Below, one piece after another: positions 55,035 to 62,811 of a DNA stretch of 64,000 nt. The stretch is from Cyanobacteria bacterium REEB67. Its GTDB lineage: Bacteria; Cyanobacteriota; Vampirovibrionia; Obscuribacterales; Obscuribacteraceae. Where the stretch lies: the NCBI GenBank assembly GCA_018971775.1, contig JAGXAB010000001.1:62001-126000 (forward strand), written 5' to 3'. The notes below the pieces were generated by a model. It saw only the letters and a list, made by a program, of their open reading frames with translations. It was not told the DNA's origin and made no database searches. A program made the position numbers and the translations under genes. Position 1 is the first letter of the stretch; every line of letters starts with the position of its first letter.

Positions 55035-55117
55035 CTCAATCTGCCTTTGGTAAAGGTAATCTAGTTGTAAGAGAACTTTTCAGTAGAACATGGTCTCGGA
55101 TTCTGGGGGTTGTCACT

Positions 55118-56581
55118 ATCTCGGTTGTCTCGGCGGAAGAATTAGCCAATAAAAAAGCTCTGGCCTTTCCTGAGGGTTTTCTCTGGGGTGCAGCCACTTC
55201 TCACTTTCAAGTGGAAGGACATCCCAAAGAGATTGCTCATCGCCTCTCTGACTGGGCGCTCTGGACCGCTCAGAGCGGTCGCATCTCCGACAATACCACC
55301 GCCGATCGAGCTTGTGAGTTTTATACGCGTTACGAGGATGATATTGCGCTCATCAAGGAGCTCAACCTCAACGCCTTTCGCCTTTCATTCAATTGGCCCG
55401 CTCTGCTCAGCGACGAAACCGACGGCACGAGCGTGCATCGCGCTTTAGATCCGGTCCAGGTGCAGTATTACCGCAATCTCCTGAGCGCTCTCAAGGCGCA
55501 GGGCGTGACTACCTTCGCTACTCTCTTCCATTTCACCCTGCCCGAATTTTTAGCGGCCGCCGGCGGTTGGGAAAATCCGATGGTGATCGAGGCCTTCGAA
55601 CATTTTTCCAGGCTCTGTGCTGAATCTTTTGGCGACCTGGTCGATTACTGGATAACTATTAATGAACCGCTTGCCTACGCTTATCAAAGTTTTATTTCGG
55701 GTTTGTGGCCGCCGGGCAAAAGGGGAGAATATCTTTCCGCCTTCACCGTTATTAGACATATGCTTGAAGGACACGCTCGCGCTTATCACGCCATAAAATC
55801 AGTGAACGGGGCCAGCCAGATCTCGTACACAATGCACTGGCGTCCCTTTGTACCGAAAAATCGGCTCAATCCCCTCGATTATGTGGCGCGTTTTTTCCGG
55901 GACTATGTCTTCAATCATTTATTTCCCGAAGCCGTGCAAACCGGCGTGCTGCGCTTTCCTTTCCCCCTCAATTACAACCCTTTCGTCAGGAAGGTGGCCG
56001 GTCGAGTCGACGGACTGATCAACACTTGCGACTATCTGGCGATCAACTATTACACTCGTGAACTCTCGCAGTTCAAATTTATCTGGCCCCTCGACCTCTT
56101 CGGCGAACGTTCTGATAAAGCTGAGCTCGACACCAACGACATGGGCTGGGAAATTTATCCGGATGGACTTTTCGATCTTCTTACCCGCGACACGCTGCCC
56201 TATCAAAAAAATGGCGACGGTTCGAAGCGACCGATCGTGATCACCGAAAATGGCTATGCTGCTACTTTTGAGGCTGAGCTCACCGAAGGCGATTGGTCTC
56301 TGGCGGACCAGACCAGGATCAGTTACCTGACCGCTCATCTTAAAGCTATCCACCGGGCCATCGCTCTGGGTGTGGATGTGCGCGGCTATCTCTACTGGTC
56401 TTTGCTCGACAATTTTGAATGGGCCGAAGGCCTCAGAGCGCGTTTTGGTCTGGTGCGCGTCACCTTTTCCACCCAGGAGCGCATTTTGCGTGCAAGTGCC
56501 CGCGTCTATGGCGAGATCGCCCGCAATAACGCCGTCGATCCCGACATTCTTTTGGCACCGTCTAAAAACACTTTGCTGTGA
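55118..56581 (+). CDS. GH1 family glycosidase (beta-glucosidase type), start codon unresolved
   Basis: The product has the full GH1 barrel: acid/base Glu in TINEP, nucleophile Glu in ITENG, and the closing WSLLDNFEW. GH1 enzymes release beta-linked glucose, galactose or similar sugars. The family N-terminus FPEGFLWGAATSHFQVEG is encoded from about 55163, upstream of the first usable canonical start (GTG at 55211), so translation must begin earlier. The frame is open back to 55025 but has no ATG, GTG or TTG before that. I use ATC at 55118 because a G-rich site precedes it by eight bases; a sequencing frameshift near the A6 run at 55151 is also possible. It is followed 17 bases later by the dsbD gene. 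Confidence 0.8.
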   Translation: MSVVSAEELANKKALAFPEGFLWGAATSHFQVEGHPKEIAHRLSDWALWTAQSGRISDNTTADRACEFYTRYEDDIALIKELNLNAFRLSFNWPALLSDETDGTSVHRALDPVQVQYYRNLLSALKAQGVTTFATLFHFTLPEFLAAAGGWENPMVIEAFEHFSRLCAESFGDLVDYWITINEPLAYAYQSFISGLWPPGKRGEYLSAFTVIRHMLEGHARAYHAIKSVNGASQISYTMHWRPFVPKNRLNPLDYVARFFRDYVFNHLFPEAVQTGVLRFPFPLNYNPFVRKVAGRVDGLINTCDYLAINYYTRELSQFKFIWPLDLFGERSDKAELDTNDMGWEIYPDGLFDLLTRDTLPYQKNGDGSKRPIVITENGYAATFEAELTEGDWSLADQTRISYLTAHLKAIHRAIALGVDVRGYLYWSLLDNFEWAEGLRARFGLVRVTFSTQERILRASARVYGEIARNNAVDPDILLAPSKNTLL

Positions 56582-56597
56582 CACCTGGAGTTGGCTC

Positions 56598-58805
56598 ATG
56601 GTCAGAAATATCAGTCCGTTAAAATTTTTCGCCGGTAAGAAGCTTTGCAGGCCGGTTGTTCTATTACCTCTATTGTGTCTGTTGAGCCTTGCTCTCTGGC
56701 CGACCGGCAGCGCGCTCGGTCCTGCTTCCCTGAACTCCTTTAATCCATTTGATCCTTTACCTGCCCTCGCTCAGGCACCGGTCTCAGCCGAGGAAGCCAG
56801 CCCCGAACCGGTCAAAGCCAAATTGGTGAGCGACGGTACTGGTATCGTGCCTGGTGGCAAGTTCAAGCTCGGCGTGCAGTTTGATATCCAGCCCGGCTGG
56901 CACACTTATTACAAAGATCCTGGTGATTCGGGCATGCCGCCCAATTTTACCTGGACGCTGCCGGCAGGCTTCAGTGCCGGTCCCATACTCTGGCAAAAAC
57001 CGCACAAAACTGTCGAAGCCGAGATCGTCGCATATGGTTATGAAGGCACCGTCTTGCATGTGAGCGAGCTGAGCGCACCTGCCGATTTGAAAGTCGGTGC
57101 TAAAGTGACGTTCAAAGTAAAAGTAAAATATCTGACCTGCAAAGAAATTTGTCTGCCCGGCAAGGCCGATCTGGAAATTACCCTGCCGGTTGTAGCCTCA
57201 CCGGCAGCGGTCGGCAAATCAGCAGAGGCTCCTGCCTTTGATGCTGTCGGCGGTGGCTTCAACGATCCGGTCTCGACACTGTCTGTGACACCACCTGGTG
57301 ATCATCAGTCCGCCTCGGCGGGTGCGCCTGCCGCCGATGATCATAGTGCTAATGATAAGGGCGGCAATAGCGGGGGCGGTGAAAATAAGAGCGGCAAAGT
57401 TTCGGTCCTGGATCAAAACTACGGCGCCTCCGAGAGTCTGGTCAACTATATCCTGCCCGCCTTTCTAGGTGGTTTGATTCTCAATGTCATGCCCTGCGTC
57501 TTGCCTGTGATTGCTATAAAAGTATTGAGTCTGCTCGAGCAAGCCAAGGAAGAGCCGGCTAAAATCAAATTGCTCGGCCTTGTCTTTGCCGCGGGCATAA
57601 TTTCTTCCTTCATGGTCCTGGCCCTCACCGTCATCGCCATCAAGGCCGCCGGCCAGTCGGTGGGCTGGGGCTTTCAGTTTCAATATCCAGGCTTTGTCGT
57701 GATCATGGCGGCGGTAATACTGCTGATGTCGCTTTCGCTCTTCGGACTCTTTTATGTAAATGTCCAGGCCAGTGGGCAAATAGACAAACTTGCTCGTCAG
57801 GAAGGTCTGGTCGGTACATTTTTTAAGGGCGTGCTCGCCACCGTTCTCTCCACCCCTTGCACGGCGCCGTTTTTAGGCGCGGCACTGGGTTTTGCTTTTG
57901 CCCAACCGGCCCAGATCATCGCTTTGATCTTTTTTACTGTCGCCCTTGGTATGGCCTCGCCTTATTTGCTTCTGACGATCAATCCTAAATGGATGAAATT
58001 CCTACCCAAGCCCGGCGACTGGATGGACAAATTCAAGCAGTCCATGGGCTTTGTCATGCTCGGCACTGTAATCTGGTTAGACTATGTTCTGGCCAGCGAA
58101 TTGAGTGCCATGACTTTGATGTGGGTCAATTTCTGGTTTGTCGGCGTCGCTTTTTGCGCCTGGATCATTGCTTCTTTTAGCGACTTGAGCAGCAGCCAGA
58201 CCAGGCGCAATAAAGTTTTTGCCAGTGCTGCCGCCACTTTTGCTCTTTTTACCTATATCTGTTTTTTCCTGCAACCGGGCGTTATCGCCGCTCTTTTGCC
58301 GGGTAGTAGTGCTACTGCCGGTAGTGCTGATCACAGGGCCATGGGCGTTGGTGCCTCTGCTTCCGGCGTTGAGTCCGGCGTTGATTCCGGTGCTGTTTCC
58401 GGTTCTCCGCCGCCAGCCAGAAGCGGGGCAATAGCTGATTCCAATGAATACGGCATCAACTGGGAGCCATTCACTGTGCAAAAATTGAACGACGCCCTGA
58501 GCGACAAAAAAACCGTCTTCCTCGATTTTACCGCTGACTGGTGTCTGACCTGCAAAGTCAACGAGAAGACCGTACTGGCTACAAAGGCAGTTTCCGAGCA
58601 GCTCAAGGCCCTGCATGTGGTGACGATGAAGGCCGACTGGACCAAGCAAGACGCTGACATAACGAAACTCCTGAACAAATTCAATCGTTCAGGAGTGCCG
58701 TTGTATGTCATTTTTCCGGGTAATCATCCCGATAAGCCGATCGTCTTGCCTGAGGTAATCGACCAGAGTCTGGTCATCGCCAAATTGCAGGAAGCGGTCA
58801 AATAG
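56598..58805 (+). CDS. Protein-disulfide reductase DsbD family (ScsB-like)
   Basis: The 735-residue product carries electrons from cytoplasmic thioredoxin to the periplasm. It has a signal peptide, an N-terminal DsbD-like beta domain (about 50-215) with cysteines in LTCKEICLPG, and a Gly/Ser-rich linker. An eight-span membrane domain (about 280-560) follows, with the cysteine motifs MPCVLPVI and STPCTAPF, then a second linker and a C-terminal thioredoxin domain with WCLTCK. All redox cysteine pairs are present. ATG at 56598 has GGAG seven bases upstream. It overlaps nothing but is close behind GH1 and tail to tail with the peroxiredoxin gene. Confidence 0.93.
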   Translation: MVRNISPLKFFAGKKLCRPVVLLPLLCLLSLALWPTGSALGPASLNSFNPFDPLPALAQAPVSAEEASPEPVKAKLVSDGTGIVPGGKFKLGVQFDIQPGWHTYYKDPGDSGMPPNFTWTLPAGFSAGPILWQKPHKTVEAEIVAYGYEGTVLHVSELSAPADLKVGAKVTFKVKVKYLTCKEICLPGKADLEITLPVVASPAAVGKSAEAPAFDAVGGGFNDPVSTLSVTPPGDHQSASAGAPAADDHSANDKGGNSGGGENKSGKVSVLDQNYGASESLVNYILPAFLGGLILNVMPCVLPVIAIKVLSLLEQAKEEPAKIKLLGLVFAAGIISSFMVLALTVIAIKAAGQSVGWGFQFQYPGFVVIMAAVILLMSLSLFGLFYVNVQASGQIDKLARQEGLVGTFFKGVLATVLSTPCTAPFLGAALGFAFAQPAQIIALIFFTVALGMASPYLLLTINPKWMKFLPKPGDWMDKFKQSMGFVMLGTVIWLDYVLASELSAMTLMWVNFWFVGVAFCAWIIASFSDLSSSQTRRNKVFASAAATFALFTYICFFLQPGVIAALLPGSSATAGSADHRAMGVGASASGVESGVDSGAVSGSPPPARSGAIADSNEYGINWEPFTVQKLNDALSDKKTVFLDFTADWCLTCKVNEKTVLATKAVSEQLKALHVVTMKADWTKQDADITKLLNKFNRSGVPLYVIFPGNHPDKPIVLPEVIDQSLVIAKLQEAVK

Positions 58806-58810
58806 GCTGA

Positions 58811-59290
58811 TTAAGCCAGGGTTTTGACGAGCTCGAGCAGGTCGGCATTGGTCGGCATGCCTTCGATCACTTTGCGCACGACGCCGCTTTTGTCGATGAC
58901 AAAGGTGACGCGATTGGCAGTCGCTTTGCCTTCGATGACTGTGCCGTAGGCTTTGCCTGTGACACCACCGACATCGGCGAGAAGAGGCTGCTTGAGGCTG
59001 TATTTGCCGGCAAATTTGCCGTGGCTGTCGACATTGTCGCAGGAGATGCCGAGCGGCTGGGTGTGCAATTCTTCAAACTTGGCCAGGTCTTCGGAAAAGG
59101 CGCACATTTCTTTGGTGCAGCCCGGTGTATCGTCTTTCGGATAAAAGGCCAGGATGACATTTTTTTTGCCGGTGAAGTCGGCCAGTTTGATATTGCCGGC
59201 GGCCTGTGAGCCGACGAAGGCGGGGAGGTCGAAAGCTGGGGCTTTGTCGCCTTCTTTCAAAAGCTCAGTGGTTGCTTGCGGTGATGTCAT
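58811..59290 (-). CDS. Peroxiredoxin, PrxQ/BCP type
   Basis: The 159-residue enzyme reduces hydrogen peroxide and organic peroxides with thioredoxin as electron source. The peroxidatic cysteine lies in TPGCTKEMCAF, with the resolving cysteine five residues later, the hallmark of the alpha-helix-linked PrxQ group. The conserved Arg and the C-terminal half are intact. ATG at 59290 has GAGG seven bases upstream and is preferred over TTG at 59308. It is tail to tail with dsbD, six bases apart, and an 11-bp inverted repeat lies just upstream. Confidence 0.96.
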   Translation of the reverse strand: MTSPQATTELLKEGDKAPAFDLPAFVGSQAAGNIKLADFTGKKNVILAFYPKDDTPGCTKEMCAFSEDLAKFEELHTQPLGISCDNVDSHGKFAGKYSLKQPLLADVGGVTGKAYGTVIEGKATANRVTFVIDKSGVVRKVIEGMPTNADLLELVKTLA

Positions 59291-59311
59291 AAATTTTCCT
59301 CTGAACAAAAA

Positions 59312-59357
59312 ACTACTCCGGAAATCTCACTCAATCGAGCCGATTATCCGGAGTAGT
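59312..59357 (-). promoter_or_regulatory. 11-bp inverted repeat in the peroxiredoxin leader
   Basis: ACTACTCCGGA (59312-59322) and its complement (59347-59357) enclose 24 bases, ending 22 bases before the peroxiredoxin start. It could be an RNA hairpin in the leader or a dimeric repressor site responding to oxidants; no family is recognised. Confidence 0.5.
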
Positions 59358-59486
59358 CATTGTTTCAGAACGGGGCTTGCTAGTGCGTTAACTGGAGGCA
59401 ATTGGCTTAGCGCTGCTTCATTAACCCTCTATGGCATGTAAGAGTGCGATCACTTGCATCCATTAGTGGATAGATTAGTGCATTAA

Positions 59487-62400
59487 TTAGCCGCCGTGAA
59501 TGGTGGAATGTATCGTCTCGAGCAGGCCATCGATTTTTTGCAGGTCTGTCTGCTCCAGAAATACTGCCAGGATGCCGACATCGACATCGGTCAGCACTGT
59601 CGTCTTGAATTTCTGGCCGTCACCGTTGGTGAGCTCGGTGAGCATGACCATCTGTTTGAGTTTGCCGATCTCGAGCTTTTTGGTGGCCAGATTGGAGGTG
59701 GAAAGCAGTGCGGTGGACAGAGCCCCCAGCATGTCTTTATCCCAGCCAGCGCCGACTGTGGAGGCGATCACCAGGCCGTCGTGGCCGACGATCAGTGAAC
59801 CGGCCACACCTTCATAAGTGTCGATGGCGTTGAGAATATTTTTGATCCCTTCGCCGCGGGCGGCGGAGATGATCTTGGCGGTGCTCAGTCCCGAGCCTAT
59901 TTTTCTGTTCTCACCGCTCTTGATGATGTTTTCGACTGCCTGGACGTCGAGCAATAGCTTGCCTATCGTCTTCATCGTGCCGCCGGTTTCACCACCGACT
60001 TTGGCAGCCGGAGCCTTGGATGAAAGGCGTCCGAATTCTTTTACTTCTTTGTATTTAGCAGGTTTGCCATCAGGCCCGGTGGCAGCCGGTGTGGCTGGCT
60101 GAGCGGCTGCTGGTGTTGCTGATGCTGCTGCGGGCGTTGCTGCCGGTGGTGTGGGTGTGGGAGCGGGTGGTGTGGGTGTGGGAGCGGGTGGTGTGGGAGC
60201 GGCGGGAGCAGCGCTATCATCGCTGCCTGGCTCGCCTTTGACTTTAGCAAGAGTACTGGCGTTGACTTCAAGCTGTTCGCCTTCGGTCAATTCGGAGAAA
60301 ATGTTGTCCAGTTCTTCGCCGAGATTGTCGCCGAACAGTCCGCCTTCGCTGTCCGCCTCGACTTCAGCTTGCGGCGACTCAGCCGCGTCGCGCGCTTGCA
60401 CGGGGGCGGCTTCTGCCAAGGCTTCAGTTTCTGCCGCCGCGACTGCAGATTTAGCGGGCAGTACGTCTTTTACTTCTTTTTGCGCTTCTGGCGGGGCAAG
60501 CTCAGAGAAGATATCATCGATTTCGGAGTCGACGCCATCGCCAAATAGATTGCTCTGAGAATCGTCTGCCGAGGCTTCATCGAAGGCGAGCGGCTCTGCA
60601 CCGGATGCGGTGGCGTCACCACCGGCGGTGGGACTTTCGACTTGCGTCTCAACTGATTTAGCAGTCAGTACGTCTTTGACTTCGAGTTGAGCTTCGGGCG
60701 GGGCAAGCTCGGAGAAGATATCGTCGATTTCGGAATCGACACCGTCGCCAAATACATTTTCACGCTTTTCGTCTTCAGCTTTAATTTCCGCCGGCGCTTC
60801 TTCTTCTAGAGGAGGCGCTTCTTCTAGAGCTGGTGCTTCATCTAGAGCTGGTGCTTCATCTAGAGCTGGTGCTTCTTCTAGCGCCGGTGCTTCTTCCAGC
60901 GCCGGAGCTGCTTCCAGAGCCGGTTCTTCTGACGGTGGGGGGGGCGGTGCTGGAGTCGGTTCGGAAATCAGGGCTACAGGAGCCGTTTCCGCCACTCTGG
61001 GCTGAGCGACGCGTGTCGGTGTGGCGGCGACTTCAGGCACGCCATCGCCTTTAAATACCGTGTCGAGAGTGAGCTCGACAGGCGGCTCGATGGGCTTGGG
61101 CGCTTCGCTGACTCTGGCTGCGACTTCGGTGGCCGGCTCGTCGTCATCGAGGCGATCGAGGAGGCTGCGCAAGCTGTCGGGTTCGTTTTCTTCTTTGAGC
61201 GACTGCGGAGTGGGCATGAGCGGGCCGGAGCCGCTGGCCGAAAGAGCGTTCAGCTTAGTAAAGGTACTGGTGTTGCGACGCTTGACGGCAGCCAATTTAT
61301 TATTGGTATTGCTCGGCGACGCCGTTGTGAAGCCGCTCGGGCTGGCTGCAGCAGCGCTTGTCGGGGTGTTGGAGCTTTCGCCGAGTGGTTGCATGGCCGG
61401 CATCGAGCTGCGCGAGGAGGAAGCGCTGGCAAATGATGAAGAGCGTGTCGAGTCGGTCGGCGGAGCTGCTGGTTCAATTTTTGCTTGAGCTGTATTGGCA
61501 AAATCTTCGGCCGGGGTTGAATAATCAATCGATGCCGGTGTCGAAAAGTCGGTGGCCGGAGCGCTGAAATCAGGAGCGGATTCTTGTGCTTTTGTTTCGC
61601 CAATCGGTTCTTCTTCATCATTGAATTTGTCGAGCAGAGCCGCCACATCGGTCGTCTCTGCATCCTCAGCCGGCAAATCCAGGGAGTCGGCGTCTGCGCC
61701 GAAAGCAAATTGATTGGGAGTCTCGGCGAGAGCGGGGCCTTCGTCTTCTTTGATTTTGGCGTCGAGAATGCTGTCGAGGAAACTGCCGGGAACGTTGTCT
61801 TCGCTGGTGCCGGCCGAATTGGAGTAATTCTCGGCGTTGTCGCTGAGAATATCGGGCAGGGGTTCGGAGGTGTCCGCTTCATTCACATTAATGAATGAGT
61901 TCCCTTCCAGAGCCGGGTCTAGCTTGCTGTCCGATAAATCTTGACCGGGCAGAGGCTCATCGTCCATGCGGTCGAGCAAATTAGCCAGTGAGCCATCGTC
62001 GCTGCCGCGCGATGAACCACTTTTTTCTTTTTTGTCGCGCTCGGCCGGTTCGCGCAGCTGAGGTTTCAGCTCCTGGCCTGGTTCGGTCAGCGAAATCGCT
62101 TTCAAATTTGTCATCGTGCTGCGCAGGGAGCGGCCGTCGGCGGACCGGTCAGCGTAGGCTGCAGCTTTTTCCCATTTTGCCTGAGTCTCGGGATCGACTT
62201 TGACTGCTTTGAGTCGACCCAGTTGCGCTTCGGCAACCTGGGTGTCGGCGAAGCTTGACATCTGTTCTGATTGCATCAGGTTTGTGGCGGCAATGAGAGC
62301 GGCCAGATTCATAATGCCGAAAGCGGCGGCGTTGAAGTGTAAAAGCCAGTCTTCTTGAATGACTTGAAAAGCGGTAATCGTGTTTATATTGGCCAGTACG

Positions 62401-62648
62401 CCGAAAAATCCGATAAAAGAACAGGTGACCAGAAAAGCGCGCATCTGCTGGATGAAGGGGCAGGCGCGGTAGGTCGAAAGAGCAAAAAGAAAGGGCAGGA
62501 TAAGCTGAGCGGCGGCGAATGGTGCGGCCGGCAAGTCGTAAATCAGAACGGCAGTGGTGCCATTGTAAGGTACTCCTAAGACGAGCACCGTTCCAACGAT
62601 TAACGCTCCGATGCCGGCTGCGGATTTGCGGAATTTGAGTCTATACAT
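59487..62648 (-). CDS. Membrane protein with repeated acidic motifs and C-terminal Roadblock/LC7 domain
   Basis: The 1053-residue product has four membrane spans in residues 11-124, then a helical segment, and a long disordered acidic region (about 200-870). The Roadblock/LC7 domain fills about 905-1050 (GVAGSLIVGHDGLVIASTV is its core strand-turn). Roadblock domains, as in MglB, bind and regulate small Ras-like GTPases or form dimer scaffolds. In the disordered region two motif families repeat. LLDR(L/M)DDEP-like sequences occur at about 224, 338 and 496. FGDGVDSEIDDIFSEL occurs at 633 and 702 and a variant at 772. A six-residue PALEEA array lies at 576-617. No GTPase gene is in the window. 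Confidence 0.85.
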   Translation of the reverse strand: MYRLKFRKSAAGIGALIVGTVLVLGVPYNGTTAVLIYDLPAAPFAAAQLILPFLFALSTYRACPFIQQMRAFLVTCSFIGFFGVLANINTITAFQVIQEDWLLHFNAAAFGIMNLAALIAATNLMQSEQMSSFADTQVAEAQLGRLKAVKVDPETQAKWEKAAAYADRSADGRSLRSTMTNLKAISLTEPGQELKPQLREPAERDKKEKSGSSRGSDDGSLANLLDRMDDEPLPGQDLSDSKLDPALEGNSFINVNEADTSEPLPDILSDNAENYSNSAGTSEDNVPGSFLDSILDAKIKEDEGPALAETPNQFAFGADADSLDLPAEDAETTDVAALLDKFNDEEEPIGETKAQESAPDFSAPATDFSTPASIDYSTPAEDFANTAQAKIEPAAPPTDSTRSSSFASASSSRSSMPAMQPLGESSNTPTSAAAASPSGFTTASPSNTNNKLAAVKRRNTSTFTKLNALSASGSGPLMPTPQSLKEENEPDSLRSLLDRLDDDEPATEVAARVSEAPKPIEPPVELTLDTVFKGDGVPEVAATPTRVAQPRVAETAPVALISEPTPAPPPPPSEEPALEAAPALEEAPALEEAPALDEAPALDEAPALEEAPPLEEEAPAEIKAEDEKRENVFGDGVDSEIDDIFSELAPPEAQLEVKDVLTAKSVETQVESPTAGGDATASGAEPLAFDEASADDSQSNLFGDGVDSEIDDIFSELAPPEAQKEVKDVLPAKSAVAAAETEALAEAAPVQARDAAESPQAEVEADSEGGLFGDNLGEELDNIFSELTEGEQLEVNASTLAKVKGEPGSDDSAAPAAPTPPAPTPTPPAPTPTPPAATPAAASATPAAAQPATPAATGPDGKPAKYKEVKEFGRLSSKAPAAKVGGETGGTMKTIGKLLLDVQAVENIIKSGENRKIGSGLSTAKIISAARGEGIKNILNAIDTYEGVAGSLIVGHDGLVIASTVGAGWDKDMLGALSTALLSTSNLATKKLEIGKLKQMVMLTELTNGDGQKFKTTVLTDVDVGILAVFLEQTDLQKIDGLLETIHSTIHGG
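60288..60752 (-). repeat. Three spaced copies of a 16-residue acidic helix motif
   Basis: Copies end near 60752, 60545 and 60335 and encode FGDGVDSEIDDIFSEL (two exact, one variant), spaced 69 and 70 residues apart. In the first two the similarity continues through APPEAQ and EVKDVL, so the unit has been copied as a block. Confidence 0.8.
60797..60923 (-). repeat. 18-bp tandem array encoding PALEEA repeats
   Basis: About seven imperfect copies of a six-codon unit (PALEEA or PALDEA) form an acidic Pro/Ala spacer in the Roadblock protein. Expect length variation between strains. Confidence 0.75.
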
Positions 62649-62811
62649 TGAGCTTAGCTAGTCTACCTTTCCCAGGCCAGATTACACGTCCAAATCAGTT
62701 GCTACCTTTATACCCCGCCCGATCGGATCTAACATTTGATCCTAAACTATTTAGAGATGCTTTTCCGAATTTGCCGCGACCTAATCCTGGCAAGTTAGCC
62801 CCAAATGTCGT

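Noticed and set aside
48665-55075. A shared 15-base sequence (TAATCTAGTTGTAAG) upstream of pyrD and of GH1
   Set aside because: A 15-base match is expected about once or twice by chance in a window of this size, and no further copy is found in intergenic regions.
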